From the NCBI GenBank assembly GCA_035651595.1, contig DASRFJ010000263.1, forward strand, positions 1 to 22,475: a DNA stretch of 22,475 bases. Direction: 5' to 3'. Of the stretch, positions 1 to 6,615 are shown piece by piece (positions within the stretch are counted from its first letter, which is position 1; every line of letters begins with the position of its first letter). Source of the DNA: JAFARZ01 sp035651595. GTDB lineage: Bacteria > Actinomycetota > Actinomycetes > Streptosporangiales > Streptosporangiaceae. The position numbers and the translations under genes are program-made. Below the pieces are notes generated by a model that saw nothing but the letters and a program-made list of their open reading frames with translations, did no database searches and had not been told where the DNA came from.

Positions 1-1771
1 ACAGCCGCGAGACCGTGTGCTTCTCGGAGAACTCGCTCATGTCCAGCGCGATCAGACTGTCCTCGTCGCCGAACAGGAACTCGGCCAGCGTCTTGGACAG
101 CTCGGTCTTACCGACACCGGACGGACCGGCGAAGATGAACGAACCACCGGGGCGCTTCGGGTCCTTCAGGCCGGCCCGGGTCCGCGGGATGGCCTGCGAC
201 AGAGCCTTGATCGCCTCGCGCTGCCCGATGACGCGCTTGTGCAGCTCGTCCTCCATGCGCAGCAGCCGGCTGGACTCCTCCTCGGTCAGCTTGAAGACCG
301 GAATGCCGGTGGCCGTGGCCAGGACCTCGGCGATCAGCTCCTCGTCGACCTCGGCGACGACGTCCATGTCGCCGGACTTCCACTCCTTCTCCCGCAGCGA
401 CTTCTCCCCGAGCAACTGCTTCTCGGTGTCGCGCAGCGAGGCGGCCTTCTCGAAGTCCTGGGCGTCGATCGCCGATTCCTTCTCGCGCCGGACGTTGGCG
501 ATCTTCTCGTCGAACTCGCGCAGGTCCGGCGGCGCGGTCATGCGACGGATGCGCATGCGCGAGCCGGCCTCGTCGATGAGGTCGATGGCCTTGTCCGGCA
601 GGAAGCGGTCGGAGATGTAGCGGTCGGCCAGCGTGGCCGCCGCGACCAGGGCCGCGTCGGTGATCGAGACCCGGTGGTGGGCCTCGTAGCGGTCGCGCAG
701 GCCCTTGAGGATCTCGATCGTGTGCGGCAGCGACGGCTCGGCGACCTGGATCGGTTGGAACCGGCGCTCGAGCGCGGCGTCCTTCTCCAGGTGCTTGCGG
801 TACTCGTCGAGCGTCGTGGCGCCGATGGTCTGCAGCTCACCGCGGGCCAGCATCGGCTTGAGGATCGACGCGGCGTCGATCGCGCCCTCTGCGGCGCCCG
901 CGCCCACCAGCGTGTGGATCTCGTCGATGAACAAGATGATGTCGCCGCGGGTGCGGATCTCCTTGAGCACCTTCTTCAAGCGCTCCTCGAAATCACCGCG
1001 ATACCGCGACCCCGCCACCAGCGCACCGAGGTCAAGCGTGTACAGCTGCTTGTCCTTGATCGTCTCGGGCACTTCGCCCTTGACGATCTTCTGCGCAAGC
1101 CCCTCGACGACCGCCGTCTTGCCAACTCCAGGCGCACCAACCAGCACCGGGTTGTTCTTAGTCCGGCGCGACAGCACCTGCATGACCCGCTCGATTTCCT
1201 TTTCCCGGCCGATGACCGGGTCGAGCTTGCCTTCCCTGGCACCCTGGGTCAGGTTCCGGCCGAACTGGTCAAGCACCAGCGAGGTCGACGGCGCGGATTC
1301 CGTGGCGGTGCCCGCCGACGCCGGCTCCTTGCCCTGGTAGCCGTGCAGCAGCTGGATCACCTGCTGACGAACCCGGTTCAGGTCCGCGCCGAGCTTCACT
1401 AGCACCTGCGCGGCGACGCCGTCACCCTCCCGGATGAGGCCAAGCAGGATGTGCTCCGTGCCAATGTAGTTATGGCCAAGCTGCAGCGCCTCGCGCAGGG
1501 ACAGCTCAAGCACCTTCTTGGCACGCGGGGTGAACGGGATGTGCCCCGACGGCGCCTGCTGGCCCTGGCCGATGATCTCCTCGACCTGCTGCCGCACCGC
1601 GTCCAGGCTTATCCCGAGTGACTCCAGCGCCTTGGCCGCGACACCCTCGCCCTCGTGGATGAGGCCAAGCAGGATGTGCTCGGTGCCGATGTAGTTGTGA
1701 TTGAGCATCCTGGCTTCTTCTTGCGCCAGGACCACAACCCGCCGCGCCCTGTCGGTAAATCTCTCGAACAT
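1..1771 (-). CDS. clpC: ClpC, AAA+ unfoldase of the Clp protease (3' end cut by window edge)
   Basis: Hsp100 ATPase that unfolds substrates and feeds them to the ClpP peptidase in the cytoplasm. About 590 N-terminal residues are present; the family is usually about 840, so the rest lies beyond the left edge. The reading starts MFERFTDRARR. Two Clp_N repeats, each with HNYIGTEHILLGLI, occupy about residues 1-145. Walker A of the first AAA domain (GAPGVGKT) is near 212-219, followed by the Walker B FIDEIHTLVGAG. A UVR-like middle domain (about 420-455) separates ClpC from ClpA and, with its short form, from ClpB. The second Walker A (GPSGVGKT) is near 545. The ATG at 1771 is preceded by a GAGGAG ribosome binding site. 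A ClgR box and an ECF-type promoter candidate lie about 160-205 bases upstream. In relatives clpC follows lsr2, as here. Confidence 0.97.
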   Translation of the reverse strand, partial: MFERFTDRARRVVVLAQEEARMLNHNYIGTEHILLGLIHEGEGVAAKALESLGISLDAVRQQVEEIIGQGQQAPSGHIPFTPRAKKVLELSLREALQLGHNYIGTEHILLGLIREGDGVAAQVLVKLGADLNRVRQQVIQLLHGYQGKEPASAGTATESAPSTSLVLDQFGRNLTQGAREGKLDPVIGREKEIERVMQVLSRRTKNNPVLVGAPGVGKTAVVEGLAQKIVKGEVPETIKDKQLYTLDLGALVAGSRYRGDFEERLKKVLKEIRTRGDIILFIDEIHTLVGAGAAEGAIDAASILKPMLARGELQTIGATTLDEYRKHLEKDAALERRFQPIQVAEPSLPHTIEILKGLRDRYEAHHRVSITDAALVAAATLADRYISDRFLPDKAIDLIDEAGSRMRIRRMTAPPDLREFDEKIANVRREKESAIDAQDFEKAASLRDTEKQLLGEKSLREKEWKSGDMDVVAEVDEELIAEVLATATGIPVFKLTEEESSRLLRMEDELHKRVIGQREAIKALSQAIPRTRAGLKDPKRPGGSFIFAGPSGVGKTELSKTLAEFLFGDEDSLIALDMSEFSEKHTVSRL

Positions 1772-1930
1772 CTCGTCGCTCTCCTCACAGCGCGGGCCAG
1801 GTCCACCGTGCCACCAAAGCCGGCACCTCGCCTACTCCGCATGGTAACCGCGTGCCCGGCGACCTACTGATGCGAGTACACGCCACCCACGACAAGACGT
1901 TCCCCGGACACGAGGCGTTCATCCCCATCC

Positions 1931-1957
1931 AACCCTGTGGAAGCGGCAACATGTTCC
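1931..1957 (-). promoter_or_regulatory. Candidate ECF-type (SigR/SigE-like) promoter for clpC
   Basis: On the minus strand GGAAC (1953-1957) is followed after 19 bases by GTT (1931-1933). This resembles the GGAAT/GGAAC-N18-19-GTT pattern of SigR/SigH and SigE promoters, and SigR is known to control Clp genes in Streptomyces. A second GGAAC-N18-GTT pair lies just upstream (GTT at about 1974-1976) and would overlap the ClgR box, so which pair is used is unclear. GGAAC is common in GC-rich DNA. Confidence 0.3.
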
Positions 1958-1959
1958 CA

Positions 1960-1977
1960 GTACGCCACAGGCGAACA
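1960..1977 (-). promoter_or_regulatory. ClgR-type operator upstream of clpC
   Basis: Read on the minus strand the site is GTTCGC-N5-GCG followed by TAC. It matches the Streptomyces ClgR box as I recall it (GTTCGC-N5-GCG) and all but one position of the Corynebacterium consensus WNNWCGCYNANRGCGWWS. ClgR is known to activate clpC and clpP genes in actinobacteria. The site lies about 190 bases before the clpC start and two bases before a -35-like element, a suitable place for an activator. Confidence 0.6.
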
Positions 1978-2093
1978 CGCGGCGTTCCCCCGGCGTTCCC
2001 GCTACGGGCTCCGGAAGGGCTTCAGGGCTTGCACAGCCAGCATTAAAAAGACTCGCCTCGAACTTCCGGCAACTTCCGGCCAGAAGTGCGGTA

Positions 2094-2124
2094 CCCCGGG
2101 AGCGCTCTCGGCACGCCCCCGGGG
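2094..2124 (-). terminator. Hairpin after lsr2, possible terminator
   Basis: Eleven-base arms (CCCCGGGAGCG and CGCCCCCGGGG) pair with one mismatch around a nine-base loop, about 65 bases after the lsr2 stop. There is no T-tract, so it is at most an actinobacterial L-shaped (stem-only) terminator. Part of each arm is self-complementary, so other folds are possible. Confidence 0.35.
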
Positions 2125-2188
2125 GCCGCGCGCAGCTGCTGTCCGGCCGGTAATACGGGCCCGCTCTCCCGCGACCCGGTAGCCACGA

Positions 2189-2512
2189 CTAGTGCGCGGC
2201 TTCGTACTCCGCGACGATGTTGGCCGGAATGCGCCCGCGCTCATTGACCTTGTATCCCCGCTGCTTCGCCCACGCCCGGATTTGGGCGCTGCGCTCACGG
2301 CCCGGGCCGGTACGAGTCCGACGCCGCCGAGGCTGACCGCTCGCTTTGCGTGCGTGCTCTACATACTGTGCTAGCTCTTTACGGAGCTTGTTCGCGTTAC
2401 CTGTACTTAGGTCGATCTCGTACGAAGCTCCATCGAGACCAAACGCGACGGTCTCAGTAGCCTCGCTCCCATCGAGATCGTCGACGAGAAGCACCTGTAC
2501 CTTCTGTGCCAT
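2189..2512 (-). CDS. lsr2: Lsr2 nucleoid-associated protein
   Basis: H-NS-like DNA-binding protein that coats AT-rich DNA and silences transcription, notably of acquired genes. The 107-residue length is typical. The N-terminal half (MAQKVQVLLVDD to about residue 60) is the dimerisation and oligomerisation domain. A basic linker PRRRRTRTG follows, then the C-terminal DNA-binding domain with the signature RGR (92-94) in NERGRIPANIVAEY, which enters the minor groove. The ATG at 2512 has an AAGGG-type ribosome binding site and a well-formed promoter 40-75 bases upstream. In many actinobacteria the upstream neighbour is lysS; here it is not, and a non-coding gap and a small membrane-protein gene occupy the place. 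Pairing with clpC on the same strand is conserved. Confidence 0.97.
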   Translation of the reverse strand: MAQKVQVLLVDDLDGSEATETVAFGLDGASYEIDLSTGNANKLRKELAQYVEHARKASGQPRRRRTRTGPGRERSAQIRAWAKQRGYKVNERGRIPANIVAEYEAAH

Positions 2513-2777
2513 GGAATGAGCCCTTCTGCCCTCTGCCGGTGCAACCTATTTCGGCTGCCAAAGATATACCCAATCAGTTCTGTTGACAATTCCATACATG
2601 ACGTTTCCTTGTTTTAGCCTGTCACCCGATCAGGTACTACAGCAGCATACGGTAACGCTCCGTAATCGACCGATGCAGGTATTGCGGCTAGCGTTCCGCG
2701 CCGTTCCACATGTCGGGACACGGAGATCTTCGAGGAGGGGGGACAGATCTTCGGAAAACCGTTGTTCCCCCGATAAA
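2513..2777. other. AT-richer intergenic region before lsr2
   Basis: 265 bases without a supported gene. It contains the lsr2 promoter. Farther upstream, GGGGGGAC and GTTCCCCC can pair through one G-U around a loop of about 19 bases (roughly 2736-2776); this could end transcription of the small membrane-protein gene. AGATCTTCG occurs twice as a short direct repeat near 2722 and 2746. No tRNA fold was found. Confidence 0.4.
2561..2589 (-). promoter_or_regulatory. Vegetative-type promoter of lsr2
   Basis: Read on the minus strand, TTGTCA (2584-2589) and TATCTT (2561-2566) are separated by exactly 17 bases, a near-consensus sigma-70/HrdB-type pair. Transcription would begin near 2554 and give a leader of about 40 bases. 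The surrounding DNA (about 2540-2620) is clearly AT-richer than the rest of the window, which would also suit Lsr2 binding and autoregulation (inference). Confidence 0.6.
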
Positions 2778-3056
2778 TCAAGACCTAGGGTCCCGATCTG
2801 GCGCCGCTGCCGCGCCGTTTGCGTCGCGACGCGACATATCAGCGCGAGCGGGCTTATCTGGCTTAGCGGGGTAAGCCGGATCATCCGGACCGCGTCTTGT
2901 TTCCGCCGCCGGAGCTTGTGGCGCTTCTGACGCGCCGTCCGCGCGGCCTGCCCGGCGCTTTGGCGCCAGCTGATGCCGCACAAGCAATGCTACGCCGATC
3001 AAGAACGCGAGGCACATGACCAGCGGCGGGGTGAGTGCGGCGAGATCGGCGGTCAT
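2778..3056 (-). CDS. Small single-pass membrane protein, function unknown
   Basis: The family is not recognised. The 92-residue product has an N-terminal hydrophobic helix (about residues 10-27, PLVMCLAFLIGVALLV), then a positively charged HQLAPKRRAGR stretch and a low-complexity, Ala/Pro/Asp/Arg-rich tail. That layout fits a small inner-membrane protein with a disordered cytoplasmic tail. Codon use in the helix region shows the expected G/C third-position bias. The ATG at 3056 has only a weak G-rich stretch upstream. The gene lies 64 bases after argA on the same strand, so it may be co-transcribed. An overlapping frame (2630-2983) is less convincing. Confidence 0.5.
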   Translation of the reverse strand: MTADLAALTPPLVMCLAFLIGVALLVRHQLAPKRRAGRADGASEAPQAPAAETRRGPDDPAYPAKPDKPARADMSRRDANGAAAAPDRDPRS

Positions 3057-3120
3057 CGTGACCGCACCCCGGTCCGCCCCGCTCGGCGGGCCTGATTCAC
3101 AACGTGCGCAACGAGTGTGT

Positions 3121-3684
3121 TCATTCTTCCCGGTCCCGTAACAGGTCTCGTAACAGGTGGAGCAGCATGCGCGTGTTGCCGAGGGTGTTCGGCTTTACCC
3201 GTTCCAGGTCAAGAAACTCCGCCACGCCCTCGTCATATGAGCGCAATAGCTCCAGGTACACCTCGGCGGCAACGGGAGCGCCGTTGATCGGCTTGAATCC
3301 GTGCTTGGCGAAGAAGTTCACCGCGAAAGTCAACACGAACACCCGGCGCACACCCAGCAGACGGCAACGCTCGATCAGGTGGTCCACGATCGCATGTCCT
3401 ATGCCACGGTCCCGGCAGTCTTCGCGCACCGCGACTGTCCGGATCTCGGCCAGATCTTCCCACAGGACGTGCATCGCGCCGCAGCCGGCCAGGATCGGTT
3501 CTGAGTTGAGCTGTTCTGCGTTGTCGCCAAGCCCGTCTAGTTCGGCAACACAGAACTCCTGGATTCCTTCATAGAGGGTGACCGTGGCCTTACTCAGCAG
3601 TCGTCCAGAATCGGCATTCGCGTCGATCAGTTTCCGGATCACGGGCACATCACTGGTGCGCGCGGACCTGATCGTGTATGACAT
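3121..3684 (-). CDS. argA: Amino-acid N-acetyltransferase (GNAT type, ArgA)
   Basis: Acetyl-CoA-dependent N-acetylation of L-glutamate, the first step of arginine synthesis. The 187 residues form one GNAT domain. The acetyl-CoA pyrophosphate loop is RDRGIG (91-96) within EIRTVAVREDCRDRGIGHAI, followed by VRRVFVLTF and FFAKHGF. This pattern, and the ending GVAEFLDLERVKPNTLGN, closely resembles the short mycobacterial ArgA (Rv2747) as I recall it. About ten extra residues (GDNAEQLNSEP, near 53-63) appear before the CGAMHVLW strand. The ATG at 3684 begins MSYTIRSART, which aligns with the start of the GNAT fold. The frame stays open to 3942, but that extension is repeat-coded low complexity and not credible. 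Its ribosome binding site is weak. Another short GNAT function is possible but less likely. Confidence 0.87.
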   Translation of the reverse strand: MSYTIRSARTSDVPVIRKLIDANADSGRLLSKATVTLYEGIQEFCVAELDGLGDNAEQLNSEPILAGCGAMHVLWEDLAEIRTVAVREDCRDRGIGHAIVDHLIERCRLLGVRRVFVLTFAVNFFAKHGFKPINGAPVAAEVYLELLRSYDEGVAEFLDLERVKPNTLGNTRMLLHLLRDLLRDREE

Positions 3685-3762
3685 CGCATGTCCACGATAG
3701 CTGACCGCGCACACGGCACCGTCGCCCAACTCCGCCGGTCCACTCCGCCCACTCTGCCCGCA

Positions 3763-3828
3763 CTGCCGCTCTGTCCCTCTGCCGCGCTGCCGCTCTGTCC
3801 CTCTGCCGCGGCTGCCGCGGCTGCCGCG
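3763..3828. repeat. Tandem 24-base and 9-base repeats in the argA/hydrolase divergent region
   Basis: Two perfect adjacent 24-base copies (3763-3786 and 3787-3810) beginning CTGCCGCTCTGTCCCTCT are followed by two copies of GCTGCCGCG (3811-3828). They lie between two divergent genes, upstream of both, and look like replication-slippage products. No coding role is supported. Confidence 0.9.
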
Positions 3829-3956
3829 GAAATCTCGCGTTCGCTGGACCCGGGCAGCCACTAAGGGTAAACGAGCGAACCCTAAGCGGACCGTAAGGTA
3901 AAACTTCCACCTAGTTGGTTGGCAAGGGGACCTGGATTCCAATATTGTGCATCGCT

Positions 3957-4937
3957 GTGCGCAAACTGACCGGAGTTGCCAGCCTCGCAGCCGTCACGGC
4001 CGCGTTGGCTCTGGTGGTACCGGGGGCGGCCAGCGAGGCGCAGACCCGGACACCGCAGCCCACCCTGTCGCAGTTGATCGCCCAGGCGAAGCAGCTTGAG
4101 TTTCAGATCAACTCGCTCAGCGAGCAGTACGACGGGCTGCGGATCCAGCTGACCCGGGCGCAGTCGGACGAGAAGATCGCCAAGCAGGCCGAGCAGCGCG
4201 ACTCCGCGGCGCTCGCGGTAGGCCAGGCCGCGATCTCGCAGCTGGCTGCCCAGAACTACATGGGGTCCGGGCTCAACCCGGCACTCCAGGCGCTCTCCGC
4301 GGCGGACCCCGACGAGTTCCTCCGCCAGGCGTCCACCATCACCGAGATGGACAACACCAGCGGCAGCCGGGTCAGCTCGCTGAGCCAGGCGGAGGCCCAG
4401 GCGCAGCGCGCCAAGGAGACGGCCGAGCAGCAGATCGCCAACGTCCAGTCGATCCAGGCGCAGATGGACGCGAAGAAGTCCGCGATCGACGCCAAGATCG
4501 ACAAGGTGAACAGCGCCGCGATGGCGCAGGCGATGGCCGTCTACACGCAGACCGGCAGCTACCCGAACATCACGCTGCCCACCGCGAACACGGTCGGCGC
4601 GCAGGCGCTCCAGGCCGCGATGACGCGGCGCGGCGACACGTATGTGTGGGGCGCGGCGGGGCCGCTCGACTTCGACTGCTCCGGGCTGGTCGTCTGGGCG
4701 TACGCGCAGGAAGGCATCGCGCTGCCGCATTACACCGGCGACCTGTTCAACTCCGGAGTGCACGTCTCGCGCAACGACCTCGAGCCGGGCGACCTGGTGT
4801 TCTTCTTCCCCGACATCAGCCACGTGGGCCTGTACATCGGCAACGGGCTGATGGTCGACGCGCCCACGTTCGGCGTGCCGGTGCGGGTCGACCCGGTCTG
4901 GTGGGGCTCCTTCGTCGGCGCGGTCCGCATCCAGTAG
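3957..4937 (+). CDS. Secreted NlpC/P60 peptidoglycan hydrolase with coiled-coil N-terminus
   Basis: A C40-family endopeptidase that cuts peptide stems of peptidoglycan outside the cell, similar in layout to the Rip proteins and Streptomyces NlpC/P60 hydrolases. From GTG at 3957 the product has 326 residues. It begins with a signal peptide (RKLTG, a hydrophobic run and an AASEA cleavage region near residue 28). A long Gln/Ala-rich coiled coil spans about 35-195 (LIAQAKQLEFQINSLSEQ and similar). The catalytic domain spans about 210-326, with Cys241 in DFDCSGLVVWAY, His289 in ISHVGLYIG and Asp301 twelve residues later, where RipA has Glu. The start is uncertain: TTG at 3945 and TTG at 3915 are in frame, and the AAGGGGA motif near 3924 fits none of them well. 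It faces coaX convergently, 26 bases away. Confidence 0.92.
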   Translation: MRKLTGVASLAAVTAALALVVPGAASEAQTRTPQPTLSQLIAQAKQLEFQINSLSEQYDGLRIQLTRAQSDEKIAKQAEQRDSAALAVGQAAISQLAAQNYMGSGLNPALQALSAADPDEFLRQASTITEMDNTSGSRVSSLSQAEAQAQRAKETAEQQIANVQSIQAQMDAKKSAIDAKIDKVNSAAMAQAMAVYTQTGSYPNITLPTANTVGAQALQAAMTRRGDTYVWGAAGPLDFDCSGLVVWAYAQEGIALPHYTGDLFNSGVHVSRNDLEPGDLVFFFPDISHVGLYIGNGLMVDAPTFGVPVRVDPVWWGSFVGAVRIQ

Positions 4938-4963
4938 GGAGCGGCGCGCGTAGTTTCATGGCG

Positions 4964-5755
4964 TTAACCGAGGTCGGCGTTCTTTTCGTAGACCAGGCGC
5001 AGGCCGATGAGCGTCAGCCACGGCTCGTGCGCGTCGATGACGCCCACCTCGTCGATGACCAGAGGCGCGAGGCCGCCGGTCGCGATGATCGTCACCTTGT
5101 CCGGGTCGTCCGGCGACAGCTCCCGTGCCATCCGCCTGGCGATCCCCTCCACCTGGGCGGCAAAACCGTAAATTATGCCGGACTGAAGCGATTCCACGGT
5201 GTTCTTGCCGATGACCCGCGGCGGCTTGGTCAGCTCCACCTTGAGCAGCTGCGCCGCCCGGCGCGACAGCGCGTCGACCGAGATTTCGATCCCGGGTGCC
5301 AATACGCCGCCCACGAATTCACCGTGCGCGCTGACCGCGTCGAAGTTCGTCGACGTGCCGAAGTCCACGACCACCGCGGGGCCACCGTACAAGTGCACGG
5401 CCGCGAGCGAGTTCATGATCCGGTCGCTGCCCACTTCTTTGGGGTTGTCGGTGCGTACCGGCACGCCGGTCTTCACGCCAGGCTCGACGATGATCGTGCG
5501 GATGCCGCTGTAATACCGCTTGCACATCTCCCGCATCTCATGCAGCACCGAAGGCACGGTGGAACACAGCGAGATTCCGTCTATGTCCTTCTCGGCGAAC
5601 ACCGCGCTGCGCGAGAGCAGCCCGTGCAGCACGACCGCGAGCTCGTCCGCGGTCCGGTCCGGCACCGTCGCCATCCGCCAGTGTTCGACGACCTGATCGC
5701 CGTCGAACACACCGAGCACCGTGTTGGTGTTCCCGATGTCAATGGTCAGCAGCAT
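4964..5755 (-). CDS. coaX: Type III pantothenate kinase CoaX
   Basis: Phosphorylates pantothenate with ATP in the first step of coenzyme A synthesis. The 263-residue length is usual. The phosphate-binding DIGNTNT (6-12), the GSDR signature (109-112), DFGT (131-134) and GGVLAPGI (149-156) are all present, so the enzyme looks intact. The ATG at 5755 has a GGAGG site at good spacing. The panC stop lies 20 bases upstream, and the two are probably in one transcript with the DUF2520 gene. In many actinobacteria panD lies between panC and coaX; here there is no room for it. Confidence 0.97.
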   Translation of the reverse strand: MLLTIDIGNTNTVLGVFDGDQVVEHWRMATVPDRTADELAVVLHGLLSRSAVFAEKDIDGISLCSTVPSVLHEMREMCKRYYSGIRTIIVEPGVKTGVPVRTDNPKEVGSDRIMNSLAAVHLYGGPAVVVDFGTSTNFDAVSAHGEFVGGVLAPGIEISVDALSRRAAQLLKVELTKPPRVIGKNTVESLQSGIIYGFAAQVEGIARRMARELSPDDPDKVTIIATGGLAPLVIDEVGVIDAHEPWLTLIGLRLVYEKNADLG

Positions 5756-5775
5756 CCGGGCCTCCGGTCAGAGAG

Positions 5776-6615
5776 TCAGAACTCAATGCGCACGTTGTCG
5801 ATCAGCCGCGTCGTTCCCACCCTGGCCGCCACGGCGAGCACCGCCGGCCCGCTGCCCGGATACGGCGCGAACGTCGAGGGGTCGACCAGTGAAAGGTAGT
5901 CCACCGCCACACCGGGCGCTTGCGCCAGCACCTGCCGCGCGGCCGCCAGCACGGCGTCGGATCCGGCCCACGCCGCCAGCGCCCCCGCGTGCAGCGCGCG
6001 TGGCAGCGCGCGGGCCGTCGCCCGGTCCGCGGCGGACAGGTATTTGTTCCGGCTCGACATCGCCAGGCCATCCTCGTCCCGCACCGTCGGCACGGGCGCG
6101 ATCGTGACGCCGAGGTCGAGGTCGGCCACCATTCGCCGCACGATCGCAAGCTGCTGCGCGTCCTTCTCGCCGAACACCGCCACATCGGGGCGCACCAAAC
6201 AGAACAGCTTCAGCACCACGGTCAGCACGCCGCCGAAGAACCCCGGCCGGAACGCTCCCTCAAGCACGGCGCCGGAAGGCCCAGGGTCGACGGTCACCAC
6301 CGGCTGCCCGCCGGGATACATCTCGGCGGCGGACGGCGCGAATACCGCCGCCACGCCCTCCTCGGCGCACATCTTCAGGTCGTCGTCGAGCGTGCGCGGG
6401 TACCGGTCCAGGTCCTCCCCCGGCCCGAACTGCAACGGGTTGACGAACACCGACGCCACCACGGTCCCGTCGGCCGCGGCCGCCCGGGAGGCCGCGCGTA
6501 GCAGCGCGCGGTGCCCCTCGTGCAGCGCGCCCATCGTAGGGACCAGCACAACGGGAGCGCTGACCCGGGACCGGAACGAGGAGAGCTCCGCCCGGGTCCG
6601 CAGCAGTTGGGTCAC
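5776..6615 (-). CDS. panC: Pantothenate synthetase PanC
   Basis: Condenses pantoate with beta-alanine using ATP to make pantothenate, in the cytoplasm. The 279 residues carry the HIGH-like motif PTMGALHEGH (26-35), VFVNPLQFGPGEDLDRYPR (56-74), FGEKDAQQL (148-156) and RDEDGLAMSSRN (179-190). The start is GTG at 6615, within a GTGA overlap with the upstream DUF2520 stop, which implies coupled translation. The frame stays open far upstream, but that part is antisense-type shadow of the neighbour. Two positions look unusual: the conserved His of the G/T-H-F-x-G-V segment is Phe126 (RPGFFGGVLTVV), and the Tyr of GEKDYQQ is Ala. The core ATP-binding histidines are intact, so activity is still likely. 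Confidence 0.96.
   Translation of the reverse strand: MTQLLRTRAELSSFRSRVSAPVVLVPTMGALHEGHRALLRAASRAAAADGTVVASVFVNPLQFGPGEDLDRYPRTLDDDLKMCAEEGVAAVFAPSAAEMYPGGQPVVTVDPGPSGAVLEGAFRPGFFGGVLTVVLKLFCLVRPDVAVFGEKDAQQLAIVRRMVADLDLGVTIAPVPTVRDEDGLAMSSRNKYLSAADRATARALPRALHAGALAAWAGSDAVLAAARQVLAQAPGVAVDYLSLVDPSTFAPYPGSGPAVLAVAARVGTTRLIDNVRIEF

Larger units (their letters stand above)
1772..2188. other. 417-base clpC-lsr2 intergenic region
   Basis: No convincing gene is present. Reading toward clpC (minus strand) it holds a hairpin after lsr2 (2094-2124), a tandem ten-base repeat AACTTCCGGC (2061-2080), a ClgR-type box (1960-1977) and an ECF-type promoter candidate (1931-1957). A long clpC leader of about 150 bases would follow. 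Short open frames here have no ribosome binding site or recognisable protein. Confidence 0.6.

Noticed and set aside
17..1402. Plus-strand open frame of 461 codons opposite clpC
   Set aside because: The translation is Leu/Val/Asp/Arg-rich antisense sequence; the minus strand is an unmistakable ClpC.
2630..2777. tRNA or small RNA gene before lsr2
   Set aside because: No cloverleaf or CCA-like end could be drawn; only a weak GC hairpin and a short direct repeat are visible.
3685..3942. N-terminal extension of ArgA
   Set aside because: The frame is open but encodes repeat-derived Arg/Gly/Thr low complexity, and the GNAT fold starts at MSYTIRS.
3850..3956. c-di-AMP (ydaO-type) riboswitch before the NlpC/P60 gene
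   Set aside because: Such riboswitches often precede actinobacterial wall hydrolases, but the leader is short and the conserved core motifs were not seen.
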